The notes below the pieces were generated by a model. The model was given only the letters and a program-made list of their open reading frames with translations, did no database searches and was not told where the DNA came from. Source: Sequoia sempervirens (lineage: Eukaryota > Streptophyta > Pinopsida > Cupressales > Cupressaceae). Taken from it: 64,000 nucleotides of DNA. Positions 11,106 through 22,647 of this stretch are shown here, in pieces (position 1 is the stretch's first letter; each line of letters begins with the position of its first letter). The stretch lies in contig VDFB02000003.1 in the NCBI GenBank assembly GCA_007258455.2, positions 40,055,986 to 40,119,985 on the forward strand. The letters run 5' to 3'. The position numbers were made by a program, and so were the translations under genes.

Positions 11106-11900
11106 TCATCTTAAAACTATGTTATGACCACATCCAAATAATATTCCATTAATCCATTTGAATGGAGCGCTTTCTTGAACGAGGCGTTTCTTTTGTTTTG
11201 ATGTAAAATTTGGGGCTAACTTTGAAATGGCCAAGTAGTTGGCGATGTCAGCAAACCAAGGAGTTTTGATGGAGATTGCAAACATATTTTCATCTGGGAA
11301 TTCATCCTGCATAGGAGTGCAATCTCCATCATCTTGTTTGATTTAGGATAAGAGATTTGCAACTATGTTGAACTTCCCTAGTTTGTGAATAATGGTCACG
11401 TTGAATTCTTGTAGAAGCAATAACCATCTGACTATCCTCTCGTTTACTATAGTTTTGTTCATTAGATACTTGATGGTTGAATGGTATGTAAACATAGTGA
11501 CTTTGTACCTTGTGATATAATGTCAAAATTTCTTGATCATTGCATGTAATACAGCTAGAAATTCTTTCTCTGTGGTGGTGTAATTAGATTTAGTGAGGGT
11601 CAAAATTTTATTGATGAAATAGATAGCATATTTTTTCCCATTTTCATCTTCCTAACCTAAAACCGCTCTTATAGCATCATTAGAAGCATCTGCATAAATA
11701 TGGAATGAAAGGTTCCAATTAGGTCCACATAGGAAAGGAGTAGAGATGAGTTTCTCCTTAATGATTTCAAATGATGATTGACACTCTGGTGTCCAGATAA
11801 AATCAACCTTCTTTTGGAGAAGGGAAAACAAAGGGGCTGCAATCTTGCTAAAGTTTTCTATGAATCTCTAATAGTATCCAGCATGCCCTAAGAAACTTCT
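11106..11900 (-). pseudogene. RNase H and tether of the Athila-like element
   Basis: RNase H follows the reverse transcriptase. Motifs from right to left are WTPECQSSFEIIKEKL, HIYADASNDAI (catalytic aspartate kept, near 11685), YFINK, TTTEKEFLAVLHAM (catalytic glutamate kept) and then HKLGKFNIVANLLS. Stops occur after AVLG (TAG), MIKKF (TGA) and LLS (TAA). A linker (DEFPDENMFAIS...PWFADIANYL) then leads to the integrase zinc region. Only one RNase H is present, unlike in the Tat elements at both ends of the window. Confidence 0.82.
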
Positions 11901-11933
11901 AACATTTTTTTGGGTCTTTGGGGTTACAAGTTG

Positions 11934-12575
11934 TTATATCACCTTGATTTTCTTAGGATCGACCTTTGTCCCTTCAACTAAAATGTGGTGTCCCAACACT
12001 ATCCCTTGTTCTACCATTATTAGGAATTTTTCATGACTCAGGGATAGATGATGGTCCTCACATTGCTTCATCACTCTGTCCAAATTTTGAAGGCCTTCAT
12101 CAAATGTTGACCCATAAATAGTGAATTTGTCCATGTAGACTTGCACACAGTCATTTACCAGTTCAACGAATATTTCCAGGATAGCTCTCTGAAAAGTTGT
12201 AGGAGCGTTGCATAGCCCAAAGGGAAGGACGCGATATGTGAACATTCCCCAAGGGCATGTAAAAGTGATTTTTTCCTGGTCTTTTGTTGGTACCTGTATC
12301 TAGTTGTATCCACTGAATCCATCCAAGAATGATAAATGCTTCCTTCCAACCAAATTATCCAAGACTTGGTGTACAAATGGTAGAGGGAAGTAATCTCTAT
12401 AGGTAGCTTTATTGATTTCTCTATAGTCAACACACACTTTCCACTTCCCATTTTTCTTTGGAAAAACTACTAGAGGAGAAACCCATTTGTTGTCAGAAAT
12501 GGGATAGATAAATCCTACTTGCAGGAGTTTCTCAATTTTAGTTTTAACAATGTATTTCAAAGCAGTATTGAGTAT
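11934..12575 (-). pseudogene. reverse transcriptase of the Athila-like element
   Basis: Reverse transcriptase fingers and palm: VVFPKKNGKWKVCVDYREIN, then FLDGFSGYN with the first catalytic aspartate (near 12310), followed by TAG where glutamine is usual. The frame then passes through PFGLCNAPTTFQRA to the catalytic box. That box reads YMDK in place of YMDD (near 12132), so one metal-binding aspartate is lost. Later KIKVI marks the end of the domain near 11934. The copy could not make active enzyme. Confidence 0.88.
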
Positions 12576-13226
12576 TCATTGTGGTTGACGAATAGGTCTA
12601 ACATCCTCAGTATAGATGTGATGGGTACAAACACTGGGGTGTATTCCTCTAATGTATGTATAATCCCAAGCAAAAGCTTTAGATCTATTTACCAAAACAT
12701 CAAACAATTTTTGCTCTTCTGGTTCTATCAACCAACTGTTGATATTCAAAGTTTTTCCTGGTAGTAACATGATGGTTTTAACCCCTAGATGGTTGGAGGT
12801 GATAGTGTAAACTTCTCTGGTCAAAGTGTTGAGAGGACAACTATGTGGTATGGTTTGATGAAGTTTGGAAATATCTTTGAAGAAGTGATCTATTTTTGGA
12901 ATGATATTAGCCAAGGGACAAGGTAATCCCATGAAGCTAGTGTAATCAAATTTTGTATGATCAACGTTGATTGGCTGCCCTAGAATCTCTTCCACATCTA
13001 ACATTTCTTCATCACTTGAGTCTATGGTATGATTTTCCATATTATTTTCCAATTTATCTTCTAACCCTTCATTGTGTTGTTTAATGACCACCATAGAAAG
13101 TGAGGCTAGATTCTCTTTTCCATTGGGACCATTTGGTTCATCAACCCAAATTTTGTTATGTTCAACAAGTTTGGCGAGAGGATACATGAATAAATGTTTG
13201 ATATTAGGACCATGTGAAGTGGTCAT
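12576..13226 (-). pseudogene. protease-to-RT linker of the Athila-like pol
   Basis: This is an open piece of 216 codons between protease and reverse transcriptase. It contains an acidic segment (SSDEEMLDVEEIL). Towards the end it has FAWDYTYIRGIHPSVCTHHI, which matches the segment that usually precedes RT in plant gypsy elements (a 'FAWSYEDM'-like motif). It joins the RT frame at 12575. No catalytic role is known for this segment. Confidence 0.7.
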
Positions 13227-13415
13227 TCCTCCCTCTCTACAGTCAATCTTGGTTGCAATTGTAGCTATCCAACGTCTTCCTAGGATAATAGGATAACTAT
13301 CCTTTAGTGTGAGGGACTAGAAAACTTGAAAGTCTACTGGATACTCTCAACCATCAACCTTAACAAGAACATTTTCTATGACACCTTTAGGAATAGCTAT
13401 GGATTGATTTGCCAT

Positions 13416-13676
13416 CTATAACACTGTAGTTGTGGGACATAAATCAGTGAGTCCCAACTTTTCCGTAACATCGACCGTCGTCACATTAATGGTTGTGCCT
13501 AGGTCCACAAGTGCATTAGGTATTGCTACCTCGTTGATTGTCATTGCTATTAGTGGACTACCTAGATCATCATATTTCAGAGTTGTGGTTTTTTTAGCCA
13601 AAAATTTAGCTAGATAACCATTTCTGTGAATAGTATTGATCCGTTTTGGTTTCCTTCCTGGTGTTTTGATACACAA
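13416..13676 (-). pseudogene. aspartic protease of the Athila-like element
   Basis: This is the retroviral-type aspartic protease that processes the polyprotein. The active-site segment reads NALVDLGTTINV. The DLG form, rather than DSG or DTG, is common in plant Athila/Tat proteases. Flanking text is KKTTTLKYDDLGSPLIAMTI. A continuation near 13240-13410, in pieces, carries the second half of the fold. Stops and frameshifts separate it from gag and from the linker. Confidence 0.75.
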
Positions 13677-14977
13677 CTATTTGATCAGTTAGTTTAGTTT
13701 AGGAATCTCTTTAATTGCTTGTAATAAGGGAACTTCGATATGAAGTTGTTTAATCTCTTGTATCAACATAGTTTCAGTGGATGAGGTCATTTTCGAATGG
13801 TTTTTCGAGGTGGTAGGTTTAAGATGCTCCAAAAAAGGTAATTGATTTGACGCTCAAGTTTTCTCTTTGAAGGTGAATTCCTTCTTTAAAAGGTCAGTTG
13901 GACGCTGACTACCCTCCTCCTGAGGTAACTCAGAAGTTCCAGCTAAGGATTGTGGAAGGGTCTTGTCTTGATTACTCACCAGATCTAGCTCTCAAGGTGT
14001 GGAAGGTGTCTTAGTTGATTCAATAGATTCTTTAATTGGCTCATCCAGGATCTCAACTATGGTAGGTTGTTGGAGTGTTTTTCCTAACCTTAACTACAAG
14101 TTTCCACAATGGATAGCATTGAGTCCAGTCACATTTTCTTGTTCCGTAGAATATACTAGGGTGTTTTGACAATTATTCTTTGGATTAGCGATAGGTTGTG
14201 TTGGAAGTTGTGGTTGGTTGACTTGCTCTTTTTTTTGAGGATTCTAAGGGGCAAGTAAAATATTTTTCTACTGATTAGGCATCATTCTTGGCCCAATGTA
14301 AAAATGATTTTGGGGTTGATTCTATTGAGGAGTAGGATTTTGAGGATATCATTATTGTTGAGTCTGGTTTGACCATTGGGGGTTTCCCTAGGACTGATTT
14401 TCCCATTCAGGTTGTCCCCAAGGGTAAGTTCCCTAGTTAGGTGGTGCTTGAGGCCAAGGTGCTTCCCATTGATTTTTATTCCAATTTTTTGGGGCTCGCT
14501 AGGCAAGATTTGAGTTATGGTCGTAAGAGAAATTTCCTCCAGGTCTTTGATTCACAAGATTGATCTCTTCTTTAACCCGAGCTATCATTTTCTTGGAATT
14601 ATTGATTGCATTAAGGATATCACTTTGATTAGTAGCATGAATCTTCTCACAAACTAGGAAAATGCCAACTTTGTCCAAGGGGCATTCTCTTAACAAATGT
14701 TTGTTTTGACACCTAGGAAAATAGATGGATAAGTCTCAAGGTTATGTGTTTTGATCTGTATTCCATCTAGTGTGGTGTTTAGTTGAATGAGAATGCCGGT
14801 CTTGAGATTTTCTATCTCCCCACGTAGTTTTTCTATTTCATTGGAACCTCTAAAAAGAGTAGACTTACAGATACCTCCTCAAGTACGAGAGAAATTCTAA
14901 CATAATTCAGTGATATCATCAAGTCCAAGTTGGGACACATCTCCTTTTCCCATTAAATCAAGGCTTCTACTAGCATC
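13677..14977 (-). pseudogene. gag C-terminal part of the Athila-like element
   Basis: This is the second half of the capsid/nucleocapsid polyprotein, cut off from its first half by the copia insertion at 14978. The best piece (14696-14499) has a helical segment ILNAINNSKKMIARVKEEIN. It is followed by a Trp/Pro/Gln/Asn-rich tail (PWPQAPPN, PQWSNQTQQ, YPQNPTPQ) typical of plant gypsy gag before protease. No clear CCHC zinc knuckle is visible. The 13.7-14.27 kb part holds only scattered short frames. Confidence 0.65.
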
Positions 14978-16164
14978 TGTTGGCAACACAAGGGCAGACA
15001 ATTGAGAGGGGGGGTGAATCAGTTGTCACAGTAATTTAAAATTATTAAACTTATTAACCTTATTCTCATATTTGATTAATAACCATGAAAGCAAAAATCA
15101 TCAACACATTAGAAACACACATAACACCAATATTTTTACATGGAAACCTTGTTAGGGGAAAAACCATGGTGGAGGTCAGTCCACAAGATTATACCCTATT
15201 AAAAGTATAAAAGAATAATAATGGGGAATTCACATGCATTCAGACACACTGCCTAGAGCTCACTGCTCAAATACAACAAGGCTTACTACCCAAAGGAAGA
15301 CACAGTCTTACAGAAACATTCAGATTATATCCACAGGATTTTGAACTAAGAAAATAGCATCTACTAATGCTTGATTACAGTTTCGGTTAAACAAATGAAC
15401 ACTTCTTCACACTCTACTTCTTCCTTCAAATGATTTGGAAATTATTCACACATCTCATACACACCATGCCTTAAAATGGAATAAACAATCGCTTATATAT
15501 ATCTGGAACAAGAGATTACATCGTTATATGTCAACTTCAACAAAATAATAAAATGAATACAAACTATCGGCCCAAAACATAAATAATTTTCAATGTGAAT
15601 CAACCAAGGTCAGCCACAACATAGTGAAGACCCAAAATAAAATCCTTGAACACAAAACACCTTCAAAAATTATTCCTCGAAGATCCACAACACGCTACAG
15701 TCACCCTGTTGGCCATGAACATGGAAAACATGAACATGCAAGAGAAAATCACCAATCGCAAGCACAACGATCAATGCAGATGTGCAACACGGATAGAGCA
15801 TGATCTAGAAACATCCACAACAACTGAACTTACTAGAATTGCATCATCTTCAATTAGGAACACCAACTAAAGTAACAAAATAACTGTTTGAACACAACTG
15901 CTCATAACTCCATCAAATCTTCATGTGGATCTCTAAAACTTAATGTGGATAGACTAGATATACTTGAGAACAAACCCTTTAATCCACAACCTCTGATAAT
16001 CATTATACTAGGCTAACCAATAGACTGAACTTCACTTCACCACTGACAACCTGCAACTTATTCCATTACACTTTTCTCAATATCCTCAACATATACAAAT
16101 TCTAATGTCTTAAAGGCCAATAGTGTTGACATCAATGACAACTACATATCAGAAACATCCAACA
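14978..16164 (-). repeat. 3' LTR of the nested copia element
   Basis: 1187 bp, pairing with 20689-21898. On the - strand it starts TGTTGGATG and ends TTGCCAACA. A TATA-like GATATATATAAG is present on the - strand near 15493-15504 and recurs in the partner LTR. Differences from the partner are mostly transitions. Confidence 0.93.
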
Positions 16165-16177
16165 ATATCCCCCTTTG
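16165..16177 (-). other. polypurine tract of the nested copia element
   Basis: On the - strand CCAAAGGGGGATAT directly precedes the 3' LTR start at 16164. It marks the plus-strand primer site and confirms orientation. Confidence 0.8.
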
Positions 16178-16519
16178 GAATTGATGGCAACACATGATGT
16201 GAAAAACACCATCAACGCAACTTTCTCTTAGCAATAACTCCCCCTTAGGTTTTGACTCTTTTCTCCTCAACTCTTTCACATGAATCTTCTCCCCACATAT
16301 TTTTTCACATGAATCTTCTCCCCCTTTGACATCAATGACAAAGATACATGTTATCTTTCTCCACACAAGCTTTGAACCACATATCTGAACATCTGACTAC
16401 TCCCCTTGAGTAGTAGCCACCACAACATCAATCTGGATCAAGATATGAATATGAAATGCACAGATTGATGCAATTCAATGCATCGTAGTTCTGATTAGGA
16501 GGGGTAATCATCCCTAAAT

Positions 16520-17162
16520 TCCCTCTGAGATACTCAAAAGTATCCTTAGGCAAGGGCTTGGTAAATATTTTTGCAACCTATTCCTTAGTAGGCACATACT
16601 CCAATCTAACTTCCTTTTCATTCACCTTCTCTCTCAAAAAGTGAAATTTGATAGATATATGCTTGGTCTTTGAATGCATCACTGGATTCTTAGAAATGTT
16701 AATTGCACTTGAATTATCACATAATATAGCAATAGGTTCATCATACACAATTATGATATCTTTCAACATTTGCTTCATCCACAATACTTGATTACAATTG
16801 TTAGCAGCAACAATGTATTTTGCCTCTATAGTAGATAAAGAAATGGCTTTTTTCTTCTTACTTAACCATGAAATCAACTTCTTTCCCAAGAAAAATGCAC
16901 CACCACTAGTACCTTTTTTTTCATTCACATCTCCTACCCAATCAACATCAGTAAAAGTACTCAAAGTAAGATCATCATCTTTAGGATACCATAGGACAAA
17001 ATCAACTATCCCCTTCAAGTATCTAAAAATCCTCTTCACAACTGTCATATGAGATTCCTTAGGATTAGCTTGAAATCTTGCAACAATGCATATGAGATTC
17101 ATGTTATCAAGTTTAGTTTGAGTCAAATAAAGCAATCCACCAATCATCAATCTGTATCTAGT
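16520..17162 (-). pseudogene. copia RNase H
   Basis: C-terminal RNase H of the copia pol, in the same frame as the RT. Motifs are MIGGLLYLTQTK, VKRIFRYLKG, FTDVDWVGD (first acidic residue), SWLSKKKKAISLSTIEAKY (second), LCDNSSAINISKNP (third) and SKTKHISIKFHFLRE. Stops at 17160-17162 and 16575-16577 are both TAG; the second lies just before VAKIFTKPL. Catalytic residues are legible, so loss of function comes from the stops. Confidence 0.88.
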
Positions 17163-18278
17163 CTAATTTTCCTTAGGTGAATCATCATCTTGTGTCAACT
17201 TATATCCGGTCACTATAGGTGTACCAATTGGATTTGAATCTTCCATACCAAACTTCTTCAAAAATTCTTTCACATACTTGGACTGAGATATAAAGATCCC
17301 TTTATGTAGCTGAGTAATTTGCAATCCCAAAAATAATTCCATCTCTTCAATCATAGACATCTCAAACTCACTCTGCATCTCATCAAAAAACTTCATGCAC
17401 AAACTATCATCTCCTCCAAAAATGATATCATCAACAAAGAATTCAACAATTAAATCTTTATCATCATCAATCTTGAAATACATATTACTATCAGCAGTAC
17501 CTTTGTTAAATCCAAGCTTCAACAAATACATGTCCAATCTAGCATACCATGCTCTAGGGGATTGGTTAAGTCCATACAATGCTTTCTTTAACCGACAATG
17601 TATGTCTCCCTAATCATTCAATCGAAATCCATCAGTTTGCTCAACATACACCTCTTCTTCCAATTCGCCATTTAGAAATGCTGACTTGACATCCATCTGA
17701 TAAACCTTGTAGTTTTTTTAAGCAACATAAGCAAGAAATAGTCTCACAACTTCAATCCGAGCAACAGGGGAAAAAGTTTCTTCAAAGTCAATTCCTTCCA
17801 TCTGAGAGTATCCTTTACACACCAGTCTTGCTTTGTTTCTAACAACTTCACCTTGCTCATTCAGTTTGTTTCTAAAGACCCATTTAGTTCCAATTACATT
17901 TTTGTCCTTAGGTCTAGGAACAAGAATCAATGTATCATTCTTCTCAATCTGCAGTAGTTCTTCTTTCATTGCTTCTACCCAATTTTCATATTTGCATGCT
18001 TCATTCACACTATTAGGCTCAGTCTTTGAAATGAAGTAGTATTCTTCTGCAATTTTTCTCCTAGTCTGAACACCTTTGTTCTTATCACCAATAATATGAT
18101 CTTCTAAATGATTTAATCTGACATACCTTGGAGTCTTAGGATGTTCTTGAACTTTAGGCTCTTGTGATATCTCTTTTGCACTTTCATTAGTTCCTTCCTC
18201 TTGATTTTCTTGATTCACCAGAATGATCTGAACTTGATTTGAAGTCTGAACTTTCTTTCCTTTATTTGAATTGTCATT
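17163..18278 (-). pseudogene. copia reverse transcriptase
   Basis: Reverse transcriptase of the copia type. It starts with a hydrophilic spacer, then [58 protein letters not shown] and [38 protein letters not shown] and the catalytic box EFFVDDIIFGG (near 17440) follow. TAA at 17715-17717 and TAG near 17610 interrupt the frame, and TAG occurs just upstream near 18276. The catalytic aspartates are kept. No frameshift is needed to read it end to end. Confidence 0.9.
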
Positions 18279-19034
18279 CTAATCATCTGAATCATGTCCA
18301 TAGGTTTTGGATGGTCTAGCTATGTCTTCATCAACCTTGACATTTGCACTTTCAGCCATTTTCCTCAATCTGTTATTGTAGCATTGGTAGGCCTTGCTTT
18401 TAGTAGAATAACCAAAAAATATTCCTTCATCACTCCTAGCATCAAACTTTCCTATATCGTCATCTCTTTTGATATAGCATTTACTTCCAAAGATTTTGAA
18501 ATATCTAATAGTAGGTTTATGAACATACCATAGCTCATAAGGAGTCTTACCAACATCACCTTTGACTTGTACTTGGTTGAGAGTGTAAACAATAGTACTC
18601 ACAGCTTCTCTCTAGTAGATATGAGGAACATTTCCTTCCAACATCATAGTTCTAGAAACTTCTTCAATTGTCCTATTCTTCCTTTCCACAACTCCATTTT
18701 GTTGAGGGGTCCGCAATGCAAATAATTTTCTCCTTATCCCATGTTCTTCACAAAAAGAATTAAACTCACTAGAAGTGAATTCACCACCTCTATATGATCT
18801 CAGACATTTAATCTTCTAACCCATCTCTGTCTCAGCCATAGCCTTAAAGATCTTGAACTTCTCCATAGCTTCATATTTTTCTCTTAAGAAAGTAACCCAC
18901 ATCATTCTAGAATAATCATCAATAAGCAACATGAAATACCTATATCCTTGTAAACTTTTGACTCTAGAAAGACCACACAAGCCAGTATGCACAAGCTCCA
19001 ACAATTCATTTGAAAAATGTTGTTTTCTCCTCAA
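18279..19034 (-). pseudogene. copia integrase core
   Basis: Integrase catalytic core and C-terminal part. The first acidic residue lies in LLIDDYSRMMWV. The second is lost: the usual D reads Y in LRSYRGGEF (near 18800). The third is kept in TPQQNGVVERKNRT. The C-terminal part carries GKTPYELWYVHKP, FKIFGSKCYIK and GIFFGYSTKSKAYQCYN. TAG stops lie near 18813-18815 and near 18600-18615. The frame is continuous with the RT below it. Confidence 0.87.
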
Positions 19035-19060
19035 AATGAAATTCTAGTTTGCTTCCCTAA

Positions 19061-19590
19061 CTAACATTCCTTGCATATAGCATTAGTAGGTTTCATCAAC
19101 TTAGGAAGATATCTCACAGCCTGAGTAGAACTTATCTTGATAATATTATCAAATTTTACACGACACATTCTCCTATGCCACAACCAACTTTCATCAACTT
19201 GAGCAATCAAACAACTTTTACTAGCAGTACTCAGGTGAAAGATATTACCATTTGTTTTTGTACCTGATGTAATCACATTTTTGGAACTCCCCAATATTCT
19301 ACACTTTCCATCCTTGAATTGAAGACTGTATCCCTTATCAACCATCTGTCCAACACTTAAAATATTATGCTTCAAGCCTTCCACATATAGAACATCATCA
19401 GTATTATGCTTACCATCAAGAGAAATATATCCTCTGCCAATGATTACACCTGCTTTGTCATCACCAAATCTTACAACACCCCCATCATACTTTTCCAATC
19501 TCACAAACTTACTTTTATCACCTATCATGTGATGAGAGCATCCACTATCAATCACCCATTCATCTTTCTCTTCAACTCAAGCAGCTAGGG
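19061..19590 (-). pseudogene. copia protease and integrase zinc region
   Basis: Aspartic protease with active site MIDSGCSHHM (near 19545), where the usual Ala is Cys. It is followed by VRFGDDKAGVIIGRGYI, DDVLYVEGLKHNILSVGQM and the gag-pre-integrase region with LWHRRMCRVKF...CKEC, part of the HHCC zinc motif. A frameshift near 19040-19060 separates it from the integrase core. Confidence 0.87.
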
Positions 19591-19779
19591 CTTTCTCCAC
19601 ATTTGTACAACTATCAGATTCAATAGACACAAGATTATTTTCCTTGATAGCAATAAATACCCATTTGTCCTCACTTACATTCCCTTTATCAAATTCATCA
19701 TCTATCACACCTTCATCAGTAGCATACTAACACTTTCTTTGAAATCTAGGCTTGTCAGATCTTGGCTTAGGAACTCTTT

Positions 19780-20633
19780 TCAGACACCTTGATGCAAGAT
19801 GACCTATCTTACTACAAGAAAAACATTTAATAGGCAACTTTCATTTATACTTACCTTCTCCTCTGGGTTCTCTTTTGACAATAAGTGCTTCAAGCTCATC
19901 TAGTTTTCTCTCCTCTTCAATCTCTCTCATTTCCTCCTCATACTTGAATATGTTTCTAGAAGAACTTTCACTCAGATCATATATTTGTTTATCCCTTCCA
20001 AAGGTAGTAGCTTTGAATGCAGATTCTATCTTAGGAAGAGCATCACCAAATTCACTCAACTCAAAAGCAGTAAGCTTACCAATCAACATATCTTGGGTAA
20101 CATTTGTCACAGTCTGGAGCTCCTCAATAGCAATAGCTTTGACTTTGTATGCAACAGGTAAAGATCTGAGCACTTTAGTAACAATCTCTGATTCTTCCAA
20201 TTGTCCACCAACACACTGATACCACACACAAGTTCATTTATTCTTTGCATGAAGTAATGTTCTCATCATCACCCATTCTCAACATTTCATATTTCCCTTT
20301 TAGACTTTGCAGCTTAGCAATCTTCACATGGGTATCACCTTCGTACAAAGTTTCCAACTTTTTCCAGATCTCATAAACAATCTTTAGATCCATCACATTT
20401 GTCATCTCAGAATCAGTCAGAGCACTCAAAAATGCTTCCTTAGCCCTGATATTGTACTCAACATCCTTAATCTCAGTAGCAGTGGAAGGACCATTCTGTG
20501 GGATAACATACTTATTCCTTGTAATGTTCCAGTAGGGTTCACCAATGCATCTCATATGACACTCCATTCAAGTCTTCCACAGAGAATAATTTGTTCCATC
20601 AAATCTTGGACTATCCTTCTTATATTTCGCCAT
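19780..20633 (-). pseudogene. copia gag with CCHC zinc knuckle
   Basis: Capsid/nucleocapsid protein. The likely start is ATG at 20633 (MAKYKKDSPRFDGTNYSLWK), 42 bp inside the PBS. A TGA follows at once, before MECHMRC. Then come UBN2-type gag segments: KLETLYEGDTHVKIAKLQSL, GGQLEESEIVTKVLRSLP and LTAFELSEFG. Two frameshifts lie near 20225-20240. The knuckle KCFSCSKIGHLASRCLK (C-x2-C-x4-H-x4-C intact) is at about 19835-19788, after one more stop. It packages the element RNA. Confidence 0.87.
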
Positions 20634-20674
20634 CTCGGATCACCTTAAGCTATTAAACTTCTTCCAAGGAACCT

Positions 20675-20686
20675 ACTTTGATACCA
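20675..20686 (-). other. primer binding site (initiator tRNA-Met)
   Basis: On the - strand TGGTATCAAAGT lies two bases inside the 5' LTR end at 20689. This is the usual plant initiator-methionine tRNA complement with small changes. It fixes the 5' LTR as the right-hand copy. Confidence 0.88.
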
Positions 20687-20688
20687 AT

Positions 20689-21898
20689 TGTTGGCAACAC
20701 AAGGGTAGACATTTGAGAGGGGGGGTGAATTAGTTGTCACTTTAATTTAACTTATTAACCTTATCTCATATCTAATTAATAACCATGAAAGCATAAATCA
20801 TCAACACATCAAAAACACACATAACACCAAGATTTTTATGTGGAAACCCTGTTAGGGGAAAAACTACAGTGGAGGTCAGTCCACAAGATTATACCCTATT
20901 AAAAATATAAAAGAATAATAATGGGGAATGCACATGCATTCAAGCACACTACCTAGAGCTCACTGCTCAAATACAACAAGGCTTACTGCCCAAAGGAAGA
21001 CACACTGTCTTCTAGAAACATTCAGATTACATCCGCAGGATTTTGAACTAAGAAAATAGCATCTGCTAATGCCTGATTACAGTTTCAGTTAAACACATGA
21101 ACACTTCTTCACACTCTGCTTCTTCCTTCGAATAATTTGGACATTATTCACACATATCATACACACCATGCTCTAAAATGGAATAAACAATCACTTATAT
21201 ATATCCGCAACAAGAGATTACATTGTTACATGTTGGCTTCAACAAAATAATAAAATGAATACAAACTATCAACCCAAAACATAAATAATTTTCAATGTGA
21301 ATCAACCAAGGTTGGCCACAACACAGTGAAGACCCAAAATAAAATCCTCGAACATGAAACACCTTCAAAAATTATTCCTCAAAGATCCACAACACGCTAC
21401 AATCACCCTGCCATCCATGATCATGGAAAACATGAACACGCAAGAGAAAATCACCAATTGCAAGCACAACGATCAATGTGGGTGTGAAACACGGATAGAG
21501 AACAATCTAGAAACATCCAAAAACATCATGAATCACCAGAGAAGCATCCGCAACAACTAAACTTACTAGAATCACATCATCTTCATTCAAGAACACCAAC
21601 TGAAGTAACATAATAACTTTTTGAACACAACTTCTCATAACTTGATCAAATCTTCATGCAGATCTCTAAAACTTAATGTGGATAAACTAGATATACTCAA
21701 AAAATAAGCCCTTTAATCCACAACCTCTAATCATCAACATACTGGGCTAACCAATAGACTGAACTTCATTTCACCACTGACAACTTGCAACTTATTCCAT
21801 TACAATTTTCTCAATATCCTCAACATATACAACTTCTAATGTCTTAAAGCCCAATAGTGTTGACATCAATAACAACCACATATCAGCAACATCCAACA
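20689..21898 (-). repeat. 5' LTR of the nested copia element
   Basis: 1210 bp with TG...CA ends. It is followed on the right by ACATC, one base different from the GCATC on the far side of the element. A TATA-like GATATATATAAG lies on the - strand near 21194-21205. Confidence 0.93.
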
Positions 21899-21903
21899 AC
21901 ATC

Positions 21904-22610
21904 TTCATCAAGTCCCTTGAGAAATATGGTTTTCATAATTTCCAGATTGATGGATTCTCCACCACATCATTTAGATAAGAAGATAAACATATCTAGGTAA
22001 TCTTCTAGGCTTTCATCTTCATTCTACCTGAGTTTGAACAACTCCTCCTTCCATCACCGACTCTACAATAACTCTGGTATTTTTCCAAAAAGGTAGACTC
22101 CATATCATTCCAAGAGGTTATTGACCTTGAAGCTAATCCCATGAACCAACGCATTGCAACATCCTTCAAAGTAGAGGGAAATTTTTTTAGTTTCTGGTTA
22201 TCATTCTTGTAGTCATATGTCTGACACAGAACTTTAAACACAAATAGGAATTGGTTAGGATCTTCAAAGGATAAACCTCTAAAAGTTGGAAAAAGGGCTG
22301 GTGAAATGTTTTTCATAGGTGTATCATCATCTTGATTGATAGCAATAGGATAAGTAAATGTCCACGCTCCCCCTATTGGGTTAGCGCCATTTCTTTGGTC
22401 ACCCATGACGTTGAAAGGAATGTGTTCCTCTTCAAAGGTTTTTTCTAATTGCTGAGGTTCTAGGGTACACAAAGGGATACTTTCCTCTATAGATGTTTGT
22501 TTTTATGAGTGAATTTTTAGGGTATACAGGGAGGTCTCAGGTTGATCTTGCTCGATCAATTCTTTCATAAATTCTTTTGCTGAGACTTCCTCCTCCCTGC
22601 TTGTAATCTT
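21904..22610 (-). pseudogene. gag N-terminal part of the Athila-like element
   Basis: First half of gag. The main piece (22472-22005) carries the retrotransposon-gag fold: PTFRGLSFEDPNQFLFVFKV, KFPSTLKDVAMRWFMGLASR and SWNDMESTFLEKYQSYCR. Upstream codons can be read back to about 22610 (SREEEVSAKEFMKELIEQ) across one TAA near 22507. No start codon is certain. The protein is cut at 21903 by the copia element and continues below 14977. Confidence 0.82.
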
Positions 22611-22647
22611 AAAATGCATCAATATATTTCCTATTAGACTAGGTAGG

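Larger units (their letters stand above)
14978..21898 (-). mobile_element. complete Ty1/copia element nested in the Athila-like gag
   Basis: A 6.9 kb element with LTRs of 1187 and 1210 bp in TGTTGG...CCAACA form. The flanks are GCATC (14973-14977) and ACATC (21899-21903), a 5 bp target duplication with one change. The internal order on the - strand is PBS, gag, zinc knuckle, protease, integrase, reverse transcriptase, RNase H, polypurine tract. Integrase before RT defines Ty1/copia. From 19034 downwards pol stays in one frame broken only by stops, nearly all TAG. The LTRs differ by roughly 8 % by eye. Confidence 0.93.

Noticed and set aside
19875..20219. 114-codon + strand frame, Ser/Leu-rich
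   Set aside because: It is the antisense of the copia gag frame and has no motif of its own.
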